Made by a program: the position numbers and the translations under genes
Assembly: GCA_002414905.1 (NCBI GenBank)
Contig: DIAY01000235.1
Span: forward strand, 1 to 23,428
DNA from: Holophagales bacterium UBA5066
Lineage (GTDB): Bacteria; Acidobacteriota; Thermoanaerobaculia; UBA5066
DNA length: 23,428 bases
Reading direction: 5' to 3'
Part shown: positions 6,848 through 14,221 of the stretch, piece after piece
Layout: each line of letters starts with the position of its first letter
Numbering within the stretch: the stretch's first letter is position 1
Notes under the pieces: model-generated
Database searches by the model: none
What the model was told of the DNA's origin: nothing
What the model saw: the letters and a program-made list of their open reading frames with translations, nothing else

Positions 6848-7351
6848 ATGCGCGACGTCCGTCTTCCCGAGTTCCCGTGCGTCGTCGGGGTGGAGGTCCG
6901 TTTCCGCGATCTCGATGCGATGGGGCACGTGAACAACGCGGTCTATCTCACGTTCTTCGAGCAGGCCCGCCTCGCCTTCTGGATGGCGCTCCACCCCGGC
7001 GGCACTCCGGACGCGCCGATCGACCCCGCGCAGATCGGCTTCGTCGTGGCCCGGGCCGAGTGCGACTACGCCTCGCCCGTGCGGCTCGGCGAGCGGCTTC
7101 TCGTCGGCTGCCGTGCCGGGGACTTCGGCACCTCCTCTTTCCCGCTCGACTACCGGATCGTCGTGGCCGGAGGGTCGGTCGACGCCGAGGTCCGCCTCGT
7201 GGCCGAGGGCCGGACCGTTCAGGTCACGTGGGACTGGCTTTCCGGTACGAAGATCCCCGTCCCCGAGGACCTGAAGAGGCGGGTCGAGGCGTTCCAGGCC
7301 GGCACGTCCAGGGGTCCGCTACGCCCCGCGCATCCGGCTACTGGATCCTGA
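6848..7351 (+). CDS. Acyl-CoA thioesterase, 4-hydroxybenzoyl-CoA thioesterase (YbgC/FadM-like) family
   Basis: A 167-aa single hot-dog domain enzyme that hydrolyses acyl-CoA thioesters in the cytoplasm, usually as a tetramer. The hallmark is near the N-terminus: RFRDLDAMGHVNNAVY with catalytic Asp23, followed by FFEQAR (36-41). The segments FVVARAECDYASPVRLGE and TSSFPLDYRIV are the usual later strands. The ATG at 6848 is the only start that leaves a normal family length; the frame stays open far upstream only through noncoding and antisense DNA. There is no Shine-Dalgarno but a -10-like hexamer 8 bases away. It is divergent from the kinase-like gene, and its last 14 bases overlap the end of the convergent DUF2203 gene. 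Acyl chain preference is unknown. Confidence 0.88.
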   Translation: MRDVRLPEFPCVVGVEVRFRDLDAMGHVNNAVYLTFFEQARLAFWMALHPGGTPDAPIDPAQIGFVVARAECDYASPVRLGERLLVGCRAGDFGTSSFPLDYRIVVAGGSVDAEVRLVAEGRTVQVTWDWLSGTKIPVPEDLKRRVEAFQAGTSRGPLRPAHPATGS

Positions 7352-7646
7352 CGCGCCCCGAGAACCCCTCGTCGTACCCGTGGTAGTAGTCGAGCGTCTC
7401 CTCGGGCCACCGCCAGCACCAGTACCCGTCGCCGGAATCGAAGTCGACCAGCCAGGGTCCCTTGACGTCGATCCCGAGCTCGTTCATCTCCCGCGCCCAC
7501 GCGACGAGGATTTCTCGCGCCTCGGGTCCGTCCGGCTCCGCCGCGCTCTCGCCGAGACCTTCGATCTTCGAGAGGGCGCGCCGCGTCCGCTCCCTTACCG
7601 CGGGGAGAAGCTTGCAGGCCTCCTCGAACGTGAACGTCCTCTTCAC
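7338..7646 (-). CDS. DUF2203 family protein
   Basis: A 102-aa cytoplasmic protein of uncharacterised family DUF2203. Family features are the N-terminal FTFEEACKLLPAVRER helix and the C-terminal core with GIDVKGPWLVDFDS, the aromatic stretch GYWCWRWPEE and YYHGYDEGFSGRVRI. The Trp/His/Asp-rich end suggests a ligand or metal pocket, but no function is established. Start is the GTG at 7646, with no Shine-Dalgarno but TACGAT exactly 6 bases upstream. It is divergent from the symporter gene by 29 bp, and its 3' end overlaps the thioesterase gene by 14 bp. Confidence 0.83.
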   Translation of the reverse strand: MKRTFTFEEACKLLPAVRERTRRALSKIEGLGESAAEPDGPEAREILVAWAREMNELGIDVKGPWLVDFDSGDGYWCWRWPEETLDYYHGYDEGFSGRVRIQ

Positions 7647-7652
7647 GAAGGG

Positions 7653-7658
7653 ATCGTA
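7653..7658 (-). promoter_or_regulatory. -10-like hexamer just before the DUF2203 gene
   Basis: On the minus strand TACGAT is followed by 6 bases and then the GTG start at 7646. This fits the -10 and spacing of a leaderless transcript. There is no Shine-Dalgarno in the 6 bases. Confidence 0.45.
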
Positions 7659-7675
7659 ACCCGCGAGGGTCCCGC

Positions 7676-9022
7676 GTGATTCCGGCGCTCCTGGCCTACG
7701 GGGCCGCCGTCCTGCTCGTCGGGCTGCTCGCCGCCCGCCGGGCCTCGCGTTCGTCCGACGCGTTCCTTCTCGGCGACCGCTCCTTCGGCCTGCTGGCCAC
7801 CTGGGCTGCGCTCACCTCCACGACGATCGGCGGGTCGACGACGCTCGTCCTGGCCGCTCTCGTGGCCGCCCGCGGCCTCCCGGGCTTCTGGCTCGACCTC
7901 TCGGGGACGCTCGGGCTTCTGGCCCTCGGCCTCTTCCTCGCCCGCAAGGTCCGGGAGACGGGAGAGGTGACTCTCGCAGCCGTCGTCGGACGCTTCTACG
8001 GCGAGCGCGTGAGGAAGGTCGCCGCACTCCTCGTCATCCTCGCCGAAATCGTCTGGTTCGCCCTCCTCGCGCAGGCGACCGAGACGGTCGTGACCGCGCT
8101 GACCGACTGGAACGCCACCGTGGTCCTCGTCGCCACCGCCGCGCTCTTCGTGGCCTACACGAGTCTCGGGGGACAGCGTGCCGTCGTGAGGACCGACGTC
8201 CTCCAGCTCGCACTGATGCTGGCGGGGATCGTCGGCGTCGCCCTTCCGCTCGCGCTCGCCTCGCTGGCGAGGACCGGCTGGCCGAAGGAGCTGCTCATGT
8301 TCCCGGTCGGACCGCGATTCGGCTGGCTCGACGCAGGAGCGCTCCTGGTCCTCGTCGGCCTGCCGCACGCGGTGGGGAGCGACGTGTGGGCCAAGCTCCT
8401 CTCGGCCCGCGACGCGGCGACGGCTCGCCGCGCCACTCTCGGCGCTGCGGCCGCCAAGCTCGGTTTCGGCGCCGCCGTCACGGTCGTCGCGCTCGCCGGG
8501 GTCGGCCTCGGAGTCGGCGGCTCGCCCCAGGCTCTCTTCCCGGCCACGGTTTACGTGCTGGCGGGACCTCTCCTCTCGCCGCTCCTGCTCGTCGCGCTCG
8601 TCGCGACGATGCAGTCGTCGGCTGACTCGGTCCTCCTCTCGGCGGCCGCGGCGACGTCGCACGACCTGCTCGGCGGTGCGCCGGCCCGGACCTCGCGACT
8701 CCTCGTGGTGGCCTATGGGGCGCTCGGGCTCGTCGTCGCGCTCGCGATGCGCGACGTCCTCGAGACCTTCCGCCTCGGCTACACGATCTTCGCGTCAGGG
8801 CTGATCCTGCCGACGCTGCTGGCCTTCGTTCCCCGTCTCCGGGTGCGCTCCGGGGTCGCCGGGGCCGCGATGCTCCTCGGGGGAGGCGCGGCGGTTGCGG
8901 CAAGGCTCTCGGGGTGGGGCCCCGACCCGGTCCTCACGGGAACCGCGGTGAACGCCTTCGTCCTGCTGGCCGGCCTGCGCCGAAACCCGGACGGTGGGCC
9001 CGCGCTCAGCCGGAACCGCTGA
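7676..9022 (+). CDS. Sodium:solute symporter (SSS) family transporter
   Basis: A 448-aa inner-membrane protein with about 12-13 hydrophobic segments. SSS features: the DAFLLGDRSFGLLATWAALT entry into TM2 (28-47), the YTSLGGQRAVVRTDVLQ loop and helix (161-177), and ATMQSSADSVLLSAAAATSHDLLG (310-333). The last has Ser314, Ser315 and Asp317 in the helix that forms the Na2 site in characterised relatives. At 448 aa it is shorter than typical members (about 480-550) and lacks long C-terminal extensions. It starts at a GTG; no in-frame ATG gives a full first helix. It is divergent from the DUF2203 gene, and its last 17 bases overlap the end of the convergent TetR gene. The substrate (sugar, amino acid, carboxylate or other) is not predictable from the motifs. 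Confidence 0.85.
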   Translation: MIPALLAYGAAVLLVGLLAARRASRSSDAFLLGDRSFGLLATWAALTSTTIGGSTTLVLAALVAARGLPGFWLDLSGTLGLLALGLFLARKVRETGEVTLAAVVGRFYGERVRKVAALLVILAEIVWFALLAQATETVVTALTDWNATVVLVATAALFVAYTSLGGQRAVVRTDVLQLALMLAGIVGVALPLALASLARTGWPKELLMFPVGPRFGWLDAGALLVLVGLPHAVGSDVWAKLLSARDAATARRATLGAAAAKLGFGAAVTVVALAGVGLGVGGSPQALFPATVYVLAGPLLSPLLLVALVATMQSSADSVLLSAAAATSHDLLGGAPARTSRLLVVAYGALGLVVALAMRDVLETFRLGYTIFASGLILPTLLAFVPRLRVRSGVAGAAMLLGGGAAVAARLSGWGPDPVLTGTAVNAFVLLAGLRRNPDGGPALSRNR

Positions 9023-9653
9023 GACGAAGCGCCGCGGCCACCACGGCGCCGCGTACGGCCTCGGTCGGCATCGGTGGCGGCGCCTCGGGGGCGGCTGCGT
9101 CGGTCGCGGAAAGCCCGGGCGCTACCGCGGGCGCCGGTCGTGAGGTTGCGGCGACGAACGTCGCGTCGACGAGAGCGACGATGGCGCGCGCGGTCTCCTC
9201 GGCGTTCGGGGCCGTCTGCCCGTTCTTCGTGACCAGGAGCGGGCGGAGCGCCTCGGCGAACCAGCGGACCCTGTCGTCGGGCCGTCCCGCTCCCCCGGAC
9301 CCCGGCCCCGCGAGGGCGTCCAGGAGCGCGAGGCGTGCAAGGATCGGCCGTTCGGCCCCGAAGGCGAAGAGGCCTTCGACGAGTCCCGCGACCGTCTCGG
9401 CCAGCGTTCCGGAAGGGACAGCGGGAAGCGGGCCCCGGAACGCGTTTCCAAGGACGACCCGGTAGAGTCCCTCCTTGCTGCCGAAATGGTAGTGGAGGGT
9501 CGCAACGTTCACGCCCGCCCGGGCGGCCACGGCCCGGGTCGTGGCACCGACGAAGCCACACGCGGCGAACGCATCCCCCGCGGCTCGAAGAATTCCCTGC
9601 CGGGTCTCCTCCGGATTGCCGTCCCGTGGTCGTCCGACACCCTTCTTTTCCAT
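9006..9653 (-). CDS. TetR/AcrR family transcriptional regulator
   Basis: A 215-aa DNA-binding regulator. The N-terminal TetR domain spans about 13-62: ETRQGILRAAGDAFAACGF, then the helix-turn-helix TTRAVAARAGVNVATLHYHF (38-57) and GSKEGLYRVVL. The GRPRDGNPEETR lead-in is also typical. The remaining 150 residues form the variable ligand and dimer domain; it ends in an Ala/Pro-rich tail with no known motif. It starts at an ATG at 9653 with no obvious Shine-Dalgarno. It is convergent with the symporter (17-bp overlap) and divergent from the secreted protein gene at 9753, so the 99-bp divergent gap is the likeliest place for its operator. I see no clear palindrome there. Confidence 0.9.
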   Translation of the reverse strand: MEKKGVGRPRDGNPEETRQGILRAAGDAFAACGFVGATTRAVAARAGVNVATLHYHFGSKEGLYRVVLGNAFRGPLPAVPSGTLAETVAGLVEGLFAFGAERPILARLALLDALAGPGSGGAGRPDDRVRWFAEALRPLLVTKNGQTAPNAEETARAIVALVDATFVAATSRPAPAVAPGLSATDAAAPEAPPPMPTEAVRGAVVAAALRLSGSG

Positions 9654-9717
9654 CGTTCGCTTTCCGCAGCGTACCGGGTTTCGGATTCCATCACCCGAGT
9701 CCTTTCCGCCCGCGGGC

Positions 9718-9745
9718 TAAGATTCCGGCTTCTCTCGGAAAGGAG
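9718..9745 (+). promoter_or_regulatory. Candidate -10 and Shine-Dalgarno of the secreted protein gene
   Basis: TAAGAT (9718-9723) could be a -10, matching the consensus at 4 of 6 bases with no good -35. AAGGAG (9740-9745) is a strong Shine-Dalgarno 7 bases before the ATG at 9753, and it fixes that start against a longer upstream open frame. Confidence 0.5.
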
Positions 9746-9752
9746 CCCTGCG

Positions 9753-10985
9753 ATGAGACGCGTATATCTCGTCGGCCTCGCCTTTTTCCTCCTGCGAGGC
9801 CCGGCGGTTGCCGATACTCCCGCGACGACCCAGTGGGTCCTCGCCACGGCGAAGGCCACGGGCCGGGGCGGCGAGGAGTTCGTCAGCTCCCTGCGGATCG
9901 TGAACCCTCTCGCCCAGACCGCGAACGTCGACCTGACCTACCTCGCCCAGAGCCCGATCGACGCGACCTTCTTGGCGAGCGGCGACAACGGCGCCGCGCC
10001 GAAGGTCCGCGTCACGGTCGGCCCGGGAGAGACGCTCGCGATCGAAGACGTCCTCGGAACGACGTTTGCCGGGCTGGCCGCACCTTTCGGGATTTCGGCC
10101 GGCGGCATCCGGGTCGATTCCGATCAACCGGTCTCGGTCCTTTCCCGGACGTTCGTCGCGAACGCACGAAGCGCCGGCGGGGTTCCCGGGACCTTCGGCT
10201 TCTCGATTCCCGCGCAGGGGCCGGAGCAGACGGTTTCGGCCGGCGAGACCGCGTGGCTCACTTACGTCTCCTCCTCGCCGTCCGCTTCGAGCGGTTTCAG
10301 GACGAACCTCATCCTCCTGAACACCGCTACGGCGGTCACGGTCGCCACCGTCGCGCTCGTGAGAGGAGACGGGACACCCGCCGCCCCCGCGCGCGACTAC
10401 ACGCTCGGCCGCGCTTCAGCGGCGCAGCAGACCGACGTCGGCGCGGCGTTCGGCGTCCCGGGCTCCGAGACGAACCTCCGGATCGTCGTCACGGTGAAGA
10501 GCGGCGGCCCGCTGGCGATCGGCGCCTCGCTCATCGACAACGCGATCTCCTCCATCGCGTACCTCCCGCCCGCCAAGGTCGACGAGCCGGGCGACGGCGC
10601 CTACGGCTGGGTCGTCACGCAGGGCGACGCGGCCCTCGCCTCGGCGGGACGGCTCGATATCTTCCACGGTGTTCCGAACTTCCTGAGCGGCCTCCTCGTC
10701 GTCGACTGCTCCGCCGGCTCGTTTCTCCAGACCGTCCTCGCCTACGGGGTCGATTCCGGGGTCACGCCGAACACGGCGTTCACGCCGCTGGCCGGGGGAG
10801 GATGGAGCTTCGCGGGAAGCTCTCCCGAATCCGGAGCCTGGTCCGGAACGATCCTCCCCTGGGTCGACGGATCTCTCTACGGTTCGGTGACCTTCACGAC
10901 GCTCGCCACGGCCCGCTGCCCCTCAGTGACGAAGGGCTACGAGCTCGCCGGCTCGAGAGCTTTCGGCTTCGGAGGGACGCCGTGA
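9753..10985 (+). CDS. Secreted protein with two copies of a beta-rich module, function unknown
   Basis: A 410-aa exported protein. Residues 1-20 form a signal peptide (hydrophobic VGLAFFLL, cleavage after AVA). The mature part has two similar segments. The first (about 43-136) starts EEFVSSLRIVNP and runs to QPVSVLSRTF. The second (about 181-271) starts GFRTNLILLN and runs through GPLAIGASLID. Both follow the pattern Phe-x-Ser/Thr-Asn/Ser-Leu, then Asn, then a Pro/Gly-rich beta stretch. They are joined by a PGTFGFSIPA and ETAWLTYVSS linker. The remaining part (about 285-410) holds two cysteines that could pair. I associate this layout with surface or secreted proteins in Acidobacteriota, without a known function. 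The ATG at 9753 has a good Shine-Dalgarno. The stop overlaps the GTG of the following lipoprotein, so the two are probably co-translated. Confidence 0.75.
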   Translation: MRRVYLVGLAFFLLRGPAVADTPATTQWVLATAKATGRGGEEFVSSLRIVNPLAQTANVDLTYLAQSPIDATFLASGDNGAAPKVRVTVGPGETLAIEDVLGTTFAGLAAPFGISAGGIRVDSDQPVSVLSRTFVANARSAGGVPGTFGFSIPAQGPEQTVSAGETAWLTYVSSSPSASSGFRTNLILLNTATAVTVATVALVRGDGTPAAPARDYTLGRASAAQQTDVGAAFGVPGSETNLRIVVTVKSGGPLAIGASLIDNAISSIAYLPPAKVDEPGDGAYGWVVTQGDAALASAGRLDIFHGVPNFLSGLLVVDCSAGSFLQTVLAYGVDSGVTPNTAFTPLAGGGWSFAGSSPESGAWSGTILPWVDGSLYGSVTFTTLATARCPSVTKGYELAGSRAFGFGGTP

Positions 10986-11524
10986 GGAGCCCGCTCCGCC
11001 CCGGTGCGGCATCCTTCCTCACCCTCACCCTCGCCCTCGCGGCCGCGGCCTGCAGCCGGCCGGAGCCCCGGACCGTCTTCCTCAACTTCGACGCCGAAAG
11101 TTCCACCGGCTCCCTGATCTCCGGCTGGTCCGGCTTCGAGAAGACCGCCGCGGGAGATTCGTTCGCCTGGGCACAGGCTCGCGAAGCGTCTGTGGCCGTC
11201 ACGGCTGACGGCCCCGCCGATCGCCTCATCCGCTTTCGGGCGTGGCCGTTCGGATGGGCCGAGGCACCGCCGCAGACCGTCACGGTCTGGGTGAACGACG
11301 TGCGGCTGGAGACCATGACGGTCTGGGAGGGTCCGCGGGTCTACTCGACGGCCTCGCCCGGCCCGGCCTGGAAGAGCGGCGTGAACGTCCTTCGGTTCGA
11401 TTTCGCCTGGGCCGAGGCCCCGAAGGACCGAATCCCCGACGCCGCCGACACCCGGACGCTTGCGGCCGCCTTCGACTGGATCGAGATCCTCCCGGTCGGC
11501 GCCGGGGGGCCTCGCAACCGGTAG
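10982..11524 (+). CDS. Predicted lipoprotein with a C-terminal beta-sandwich-like domain
   Basis: A 180-aa predicted lipoprotein. A signal peptide with a long Leu/Ala run ends in LAAAAC, so Cys24 would be lipidated; the -3 residue is Ala rather than the preferred Leu. The mature domain (about 30-175) is beta-rich and has paired features: SGWSGFEKTAAGDSFAWAQA near the start, TVTVWVNDVRLETMTVWEG in the middle, and RIPDAADTRTLAAAFDWIEI at the end. A similar pattern occurs as an accessory module at the C-termini of some bacterial glycosyltransferases and sulfatases, where it looks like a carbohydrate-binding fold. Here it stands alone. The GTG start overlaps the preceding stop by four bases. Binding of a surface glycan is inferred, not shown. 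Confidence 0.68.
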   Translation: MRSPLRPGAASFLTLTLALAAAACSRPEPRTVFLNFDAESSTGSLISGWSGFEKTAAGDSFAWAQAREASVAVTADGPADRLIRFRAWPFGWAEAPPQTVTVWVNDVRLETMTVWEGPRVYSTASPGPAWKSGVNVLRFDFAWAEAPKDRIPDAADTRTLAAAFDWIEILPVGAGGPRNR

Positions 11525-11546
11525 CGCGCCGGCCCGGAAACGGCAA

Positions 11547-11580
11547 GCGGGCCGGGAAGACTCTCGTCCACCCGGCCCGC
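11547..11580. terminator. Hairpin between convergent lipoprotein and DUF1573 genes
   Basis: A perfect 10-bp stem (GCGGGCCGGG at 11547-11556 pairing with CCCGGCCCGC at 11571-11580) with a 14-base loop. It sits in the 83-bp gap between two converging genes, so it may terminate transcription from both sides. No U-tract follows on either strand. Confidence 0.6.
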
Positions 11581-11607
11581 GAGGGGTCTCTGCTCCGAAG
11601 GGGTCGT

Positions 11608-12666
11608 CTAGAGGATGACGCCCTTGAGCGGGATCTTGATCTCCTTCTTCGCGGGATCGGTCGTCGAGACCGTGACGAATCCGTCGAAGACCCCCTTCTT
11701 CACCTTGTCGTTGACCGAGATGATGACCTGCGCGCGGCTCTTGTCGGTCATGACGACCTCGGCCGTCACACCCGGCACGGTCGACTCGGCCTTCGTCACC
11801 TGGAAGGCCTCGTTCTTGAGGTTGTTGTTGATGATCGTGACCGTCCGCTTCACGGGATCGGCCTTCGGCTCGAAGTTGCCGAAGTTGACCGTGAGCGGCG
11901 TGATCGAGAGGGTGGGCTTGATGTAGCCGGAGACGGCGAGGTTCAGCTCGGGCTGCTTGGCCGCGCCCGTCATCACCTTCACGTACCCGCCGAGGAGCCC
12001 CTCGGGGGCGTCGGCGGTCGTCGTCAGGGTGACTTTCCACTGGTTGGCGCCCTTGCCGGCCACCTTTTCGGCCTCGGTGGCAGGAGCGAGCGTCGCCTTG
12101 AGGTAGCTGTTCGGCGGCTCGACCTTCGTTGGCTTGAAGTCGGCCTCGCCGGAAAAGAGGATGATCTCCGACGTCGCGGCCTCGCCGGTGAGCCCCTGAA
12201 GGCGGAAGAAGCCGACCGGATGCGTCTCGATAAACGGCTTCACATTCGCCAGGACGAAGACCGTGATCTGGGGCTTCTCGGGATCGTCGGTCAGGATGAG
12301 CGCGGACTTGGAGATCGGGCCCTGAAACGTCTTCGTGTCGACGTTGAGGACGATCTTGCCCTCGCCGCCCGGCTTGATCGTCTTGTCGTACTCGGGGGCG
12401 GTACAGCCGCAGGAGGGCTTCACGTCCGTGATGTGGAGGTCGGCCTTCCCTTCGTTCTTGAGGATGAACGTCGCGTGGACGACCTCCCCCTTCGGGACCG
12501 TCCCGACATCCTTCTTCTCGTCGACGAGAACGAGCTTCGGGGCCGGCGCCGAGGACACCGCCTTCGGTGCCTGAGCGAGGGCAACGGAGGGTGCGATCAC
12601 GAGGAGAGCCGCCGCGAGCGCAGTGCCGGTCCGGCCGAGCCGGTCGTGGAAAACGGGAAACGTCAT
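11608..12666 (-). CDS. Exported DUF1573 domain protein
   Basis: A 352-aa exported protein. A signal peptide (hydrophobic ALAAALLVIAPSVALA, cleavage near residue 31) is followed by a DUF1573 domain (about 45-135) with its signature SCGCTAPEY at 85-93, including Cys86 and Cys88. The lead-in DVGTVPKGEVVHATFILKN and the follow-up IKPGGEGKIVLNVD are typical of this immunoglobulin-like fold. Two further beta domains follow: about 140-245, and about 250-352 with the repeat-like TPLTVNFGNFEP and TVTIINNN. DUF1573 domains are common in periplasmic or surface proteins of unknown function. AGGAGG, 8 bases before the ATG, supports the start. A perfect TATAAT lies upstream. Confidence 0.85.
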   Translation of the reverse strand: MTFPVFHDRLGRTGTALAAALLVIAPSVALAQAPKAVSSAPAPKLVLVDEKKDVGTVPKGEVVHATFILKNEGKADLHITDVKPSCGCTAPEYDKTIKPGGEGKIVLNVDTKTFQGPISKSALILTDDPEKPQITVFVLANVKPFIETHPVGFFRLQGLTGEAATSEIILFSGEADFKPTKVEPPNSYLKATLAPATEAEKVAGKGANQWKVTLTTTADAPEGLLGGYVKVMTGAAKQPELNLAVSGYIKPTLSITPLTVNFGNFEPKADPVKRTVTIINNNLKNEAFQVTKAESTVPGVTAEVVMTDKSRAQVIISVNDKVKKGVFDGFVTVSTTDPAKKEIKIPLKGVIL

Positions 12667-12716
12667 CGAGGGGTCCTCCTGTCGTGACGGCGAAACGCCG
12701 CCACACGAAACTCTAA

Positions 12717-12722
12717 ATTATA
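12717..12722 (-). promoter_or_regulatory. Consensus -10 of the DUF1573 gene
   Basis: On the minus strand a perfect TATAAT stands in an A/T-rich patch 50 bases before the ATG at 12666. No matching -35 is seen at 16-18 bp. It is the only full-consensus -10 I noticed in the intergenic DNA of this window. Confidence 0.5.
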
Positions 12723-12752
12723 GCTGCCGCCACCGAAGCCATCCCGGCGCGG

Positions 12753-12782
12753 TTGACGCTGGCAGGAGCTTGAAAGCAAACT
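12753..12782 (+). promoter_or_regulatory. Weak candidate promoter of mpl
   Basis: TTGACG (12753-12758) and CAAACT (12777-12782) are 18 bp apart. The -35 matches at 5 of 6 bases and the -10 only at 3 of 6. The -10 ends 8 bases before the mpl ATG, which would give an almost leaderless message. The only Shine-Dalgarno-like sequence, AGGAG, lies too far upstream (over 20 bases). Confidence 0.3.
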
Positions 12783-12790
12783 CCGCGCCG

Positions 12791-14221
12791 ATGCCGCGAA
12801 CCTTCTACCTGATCGCCATCGGCGGAACCGCCATGACCCCCCTCGCAGCACTCCTGATCGAGAAGGGAGACCGGGTCCTCGGCTCGGACCTCCCCCTCTA
12901 TCCCCCGATGTCCGATCGCCTCGTGGCCCTCGGACTCGACGTCCTTCCCGGGTTCGACGCCCGGAACCTCGCCGCCGGCATCGACCGGGTCGTCGTCGGG
13001 AATCTCGCGGGGAAAGACAACCCCGAGCTCGTCGCGGCCCTCTCCCTCGGCCTGCCGGTCGCCTCCATGCCGGAGACCCTGCGGACGGAGTTCCTCGCGG
13101 GGCGGCATCCGGTCGTCATCGCCGGGACCCACGGCAAGACGACGACGACGGCCCTGACGGCCTGGCTTCTGACGGCGGCCGGCCAGGCGCCCGGCTATCT
13201 TGTCGCGGGCGAGCCACAGAACTTCCCGTCCCCGTCGGCCGCCGGCACCGGGCCGGCGTTCGTCATCGAGGGGGACGAGTACTCCACCTCCTGGGAGGAC
13301 AAGGGGCCGAAGTTCCTCCACTACGCCCCGGAGACGTTCGTCGTGACGTCGGTCGAGTTCGATCACGCCGACCTCTACGCCGACCTCGACGCGGTGAAGG
13401 CGGCTTTCCGCGCCGGCGTCGCCCTCGTGCCGCGAGGGGGGAGGATCGTCGCCTGCGGCGACGATCCGAACGTCCGGGACGTCCTGTCGCCGGCGCGTGC
13501 GCGGGTGGTGCTCTACGGCCTCGGCGCCGGCGCGGACCTGGACTTTTTCGCCGACGAGATCGAGGAAGGCCCCGCCGGGACCCGTTTCACCGTCCACCCG
13601 CGGGGGCGCTCTCCGTTTCCCGTCCTCTCCCCGCTTTCGGGACGCCACAACGTCGCCAACGTCCTCGCAGCGCTCGCGGCCGGCGAGAATCTCGGGGTTT
13701 CCGCGGAGAGGCTCGCCACGGGCCTGCCGGGCTTTCTCGGCGTGAAGCGCCGGCTGGAGGTGCGCGCCACCGCGGCGGGCATCACGATCGTCGACGACTT
13801 CGCCCACCATCCGACCGCCGTCGCCACGACCCTGGCCGGCGCGCGGAAGCACTGGCCGGGACGCCGGATCTGGGGTGTCTTCGAGCCTCGCTCCCTGACG
13901 GCCGGCCGGGCCGACTTCCTCGAGCCTTACTTCGCGGCGCTGTGCGAGGCGGACGCCGTCGCGCTCGCTGCTCCGTACCACGCGACGCGCCTCTCGCGCC
14001 CCGGCGCTCCCGGCGCTCTCGACGTCGGGGCGCTCGTTTCCCGCCTCTGTGCAGGGGGGCACGAGGCGTTCTCGGCTCCCGACCCGGCGGCCCTCGGCGA
14101 AGCCCTGCTGCCGCGTCTCGTGGAGGGTGACGTCGTCGTCGTCATGTCCTCCGGCGCGTTCGGGGGTCTCTGCGGGAAGCTCGTCGAAGGGCTTGCGGCC
14201 CGCGAGGCGGTGTCGGCCTAG
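12791..14221 (+). CDS. mpl: UDP-N-acetylmuramate:L-alanyl-gamma-D-glutamyl-meso-diaminopimelate ligase
   Basis: A 476-aa Mur-ligase family enzyme that joins the recycled tripeptide L-Ala-D-Glu-mDAP to UDP-MurNAc using ATP, in the cytoplasm. The N-terminal Rossmann-like part begins FYLIAIGGTAMTPLA. The P-loop GTHGKTTTT lies at 112-120. EGDEYSTSWEDKGPKFLHY fits Mpl (usually EGDEYDTAFFDKRSKF) rather than MurC. Later elements are GRHNVANVLAALAAGENLG and DDFAHHPTAV, with the usual central and C-terminal domains. Length is close to the normal 450-480. The ATG at 12791 begins right at the family N-terminus. It converges on the dapF operon, overlapping the FAH gene by four bases; DapF makes the mDAP that Mpl recycles. 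A functional Mpl implies a mDAP wall and peptide recycling. Confidence 0.9.
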   Translation: MPRTFYLIAIGGTAMTPLAALLIEKGDRVLGSDLPLYPPMSDRLVALGLDVLPGFDARNLAAGIDRVVVGNLAGKDNPELVAALSLGLPVASMPETLRTEFLAGRHPVVIAGTHGKTTTTALTAWLLTAAGQAPGYLVAGEPQNFPSPSAAGTGPAFVIEGDEYSTSWEDKGPKFLHYAPETFVVTSVEFDHADLYADLDAVKAAFRAGVALVPRGGRIVACGDDPNVRDVLSPARARVVLYGLGAGADLDFFADEIEEGPAGTRFTVHPRGRSPFPVLSPLSGRHNVANVLAALAAGENLGVSAERLATGLPGFLGVKRRLEVRATAAGITIVDDFAHHPTAVATTLAGARKHWPGRRIWGVFEPRSLTAGRADFLEPYFAALCEADAVALAAPYHATRLSRPGAPGALDVGALVSRLCAGGHEAFSAPDPAALGEALLPRLVEGDVVVVMSSGAFGGLCGKLVEGLAAREAVSA

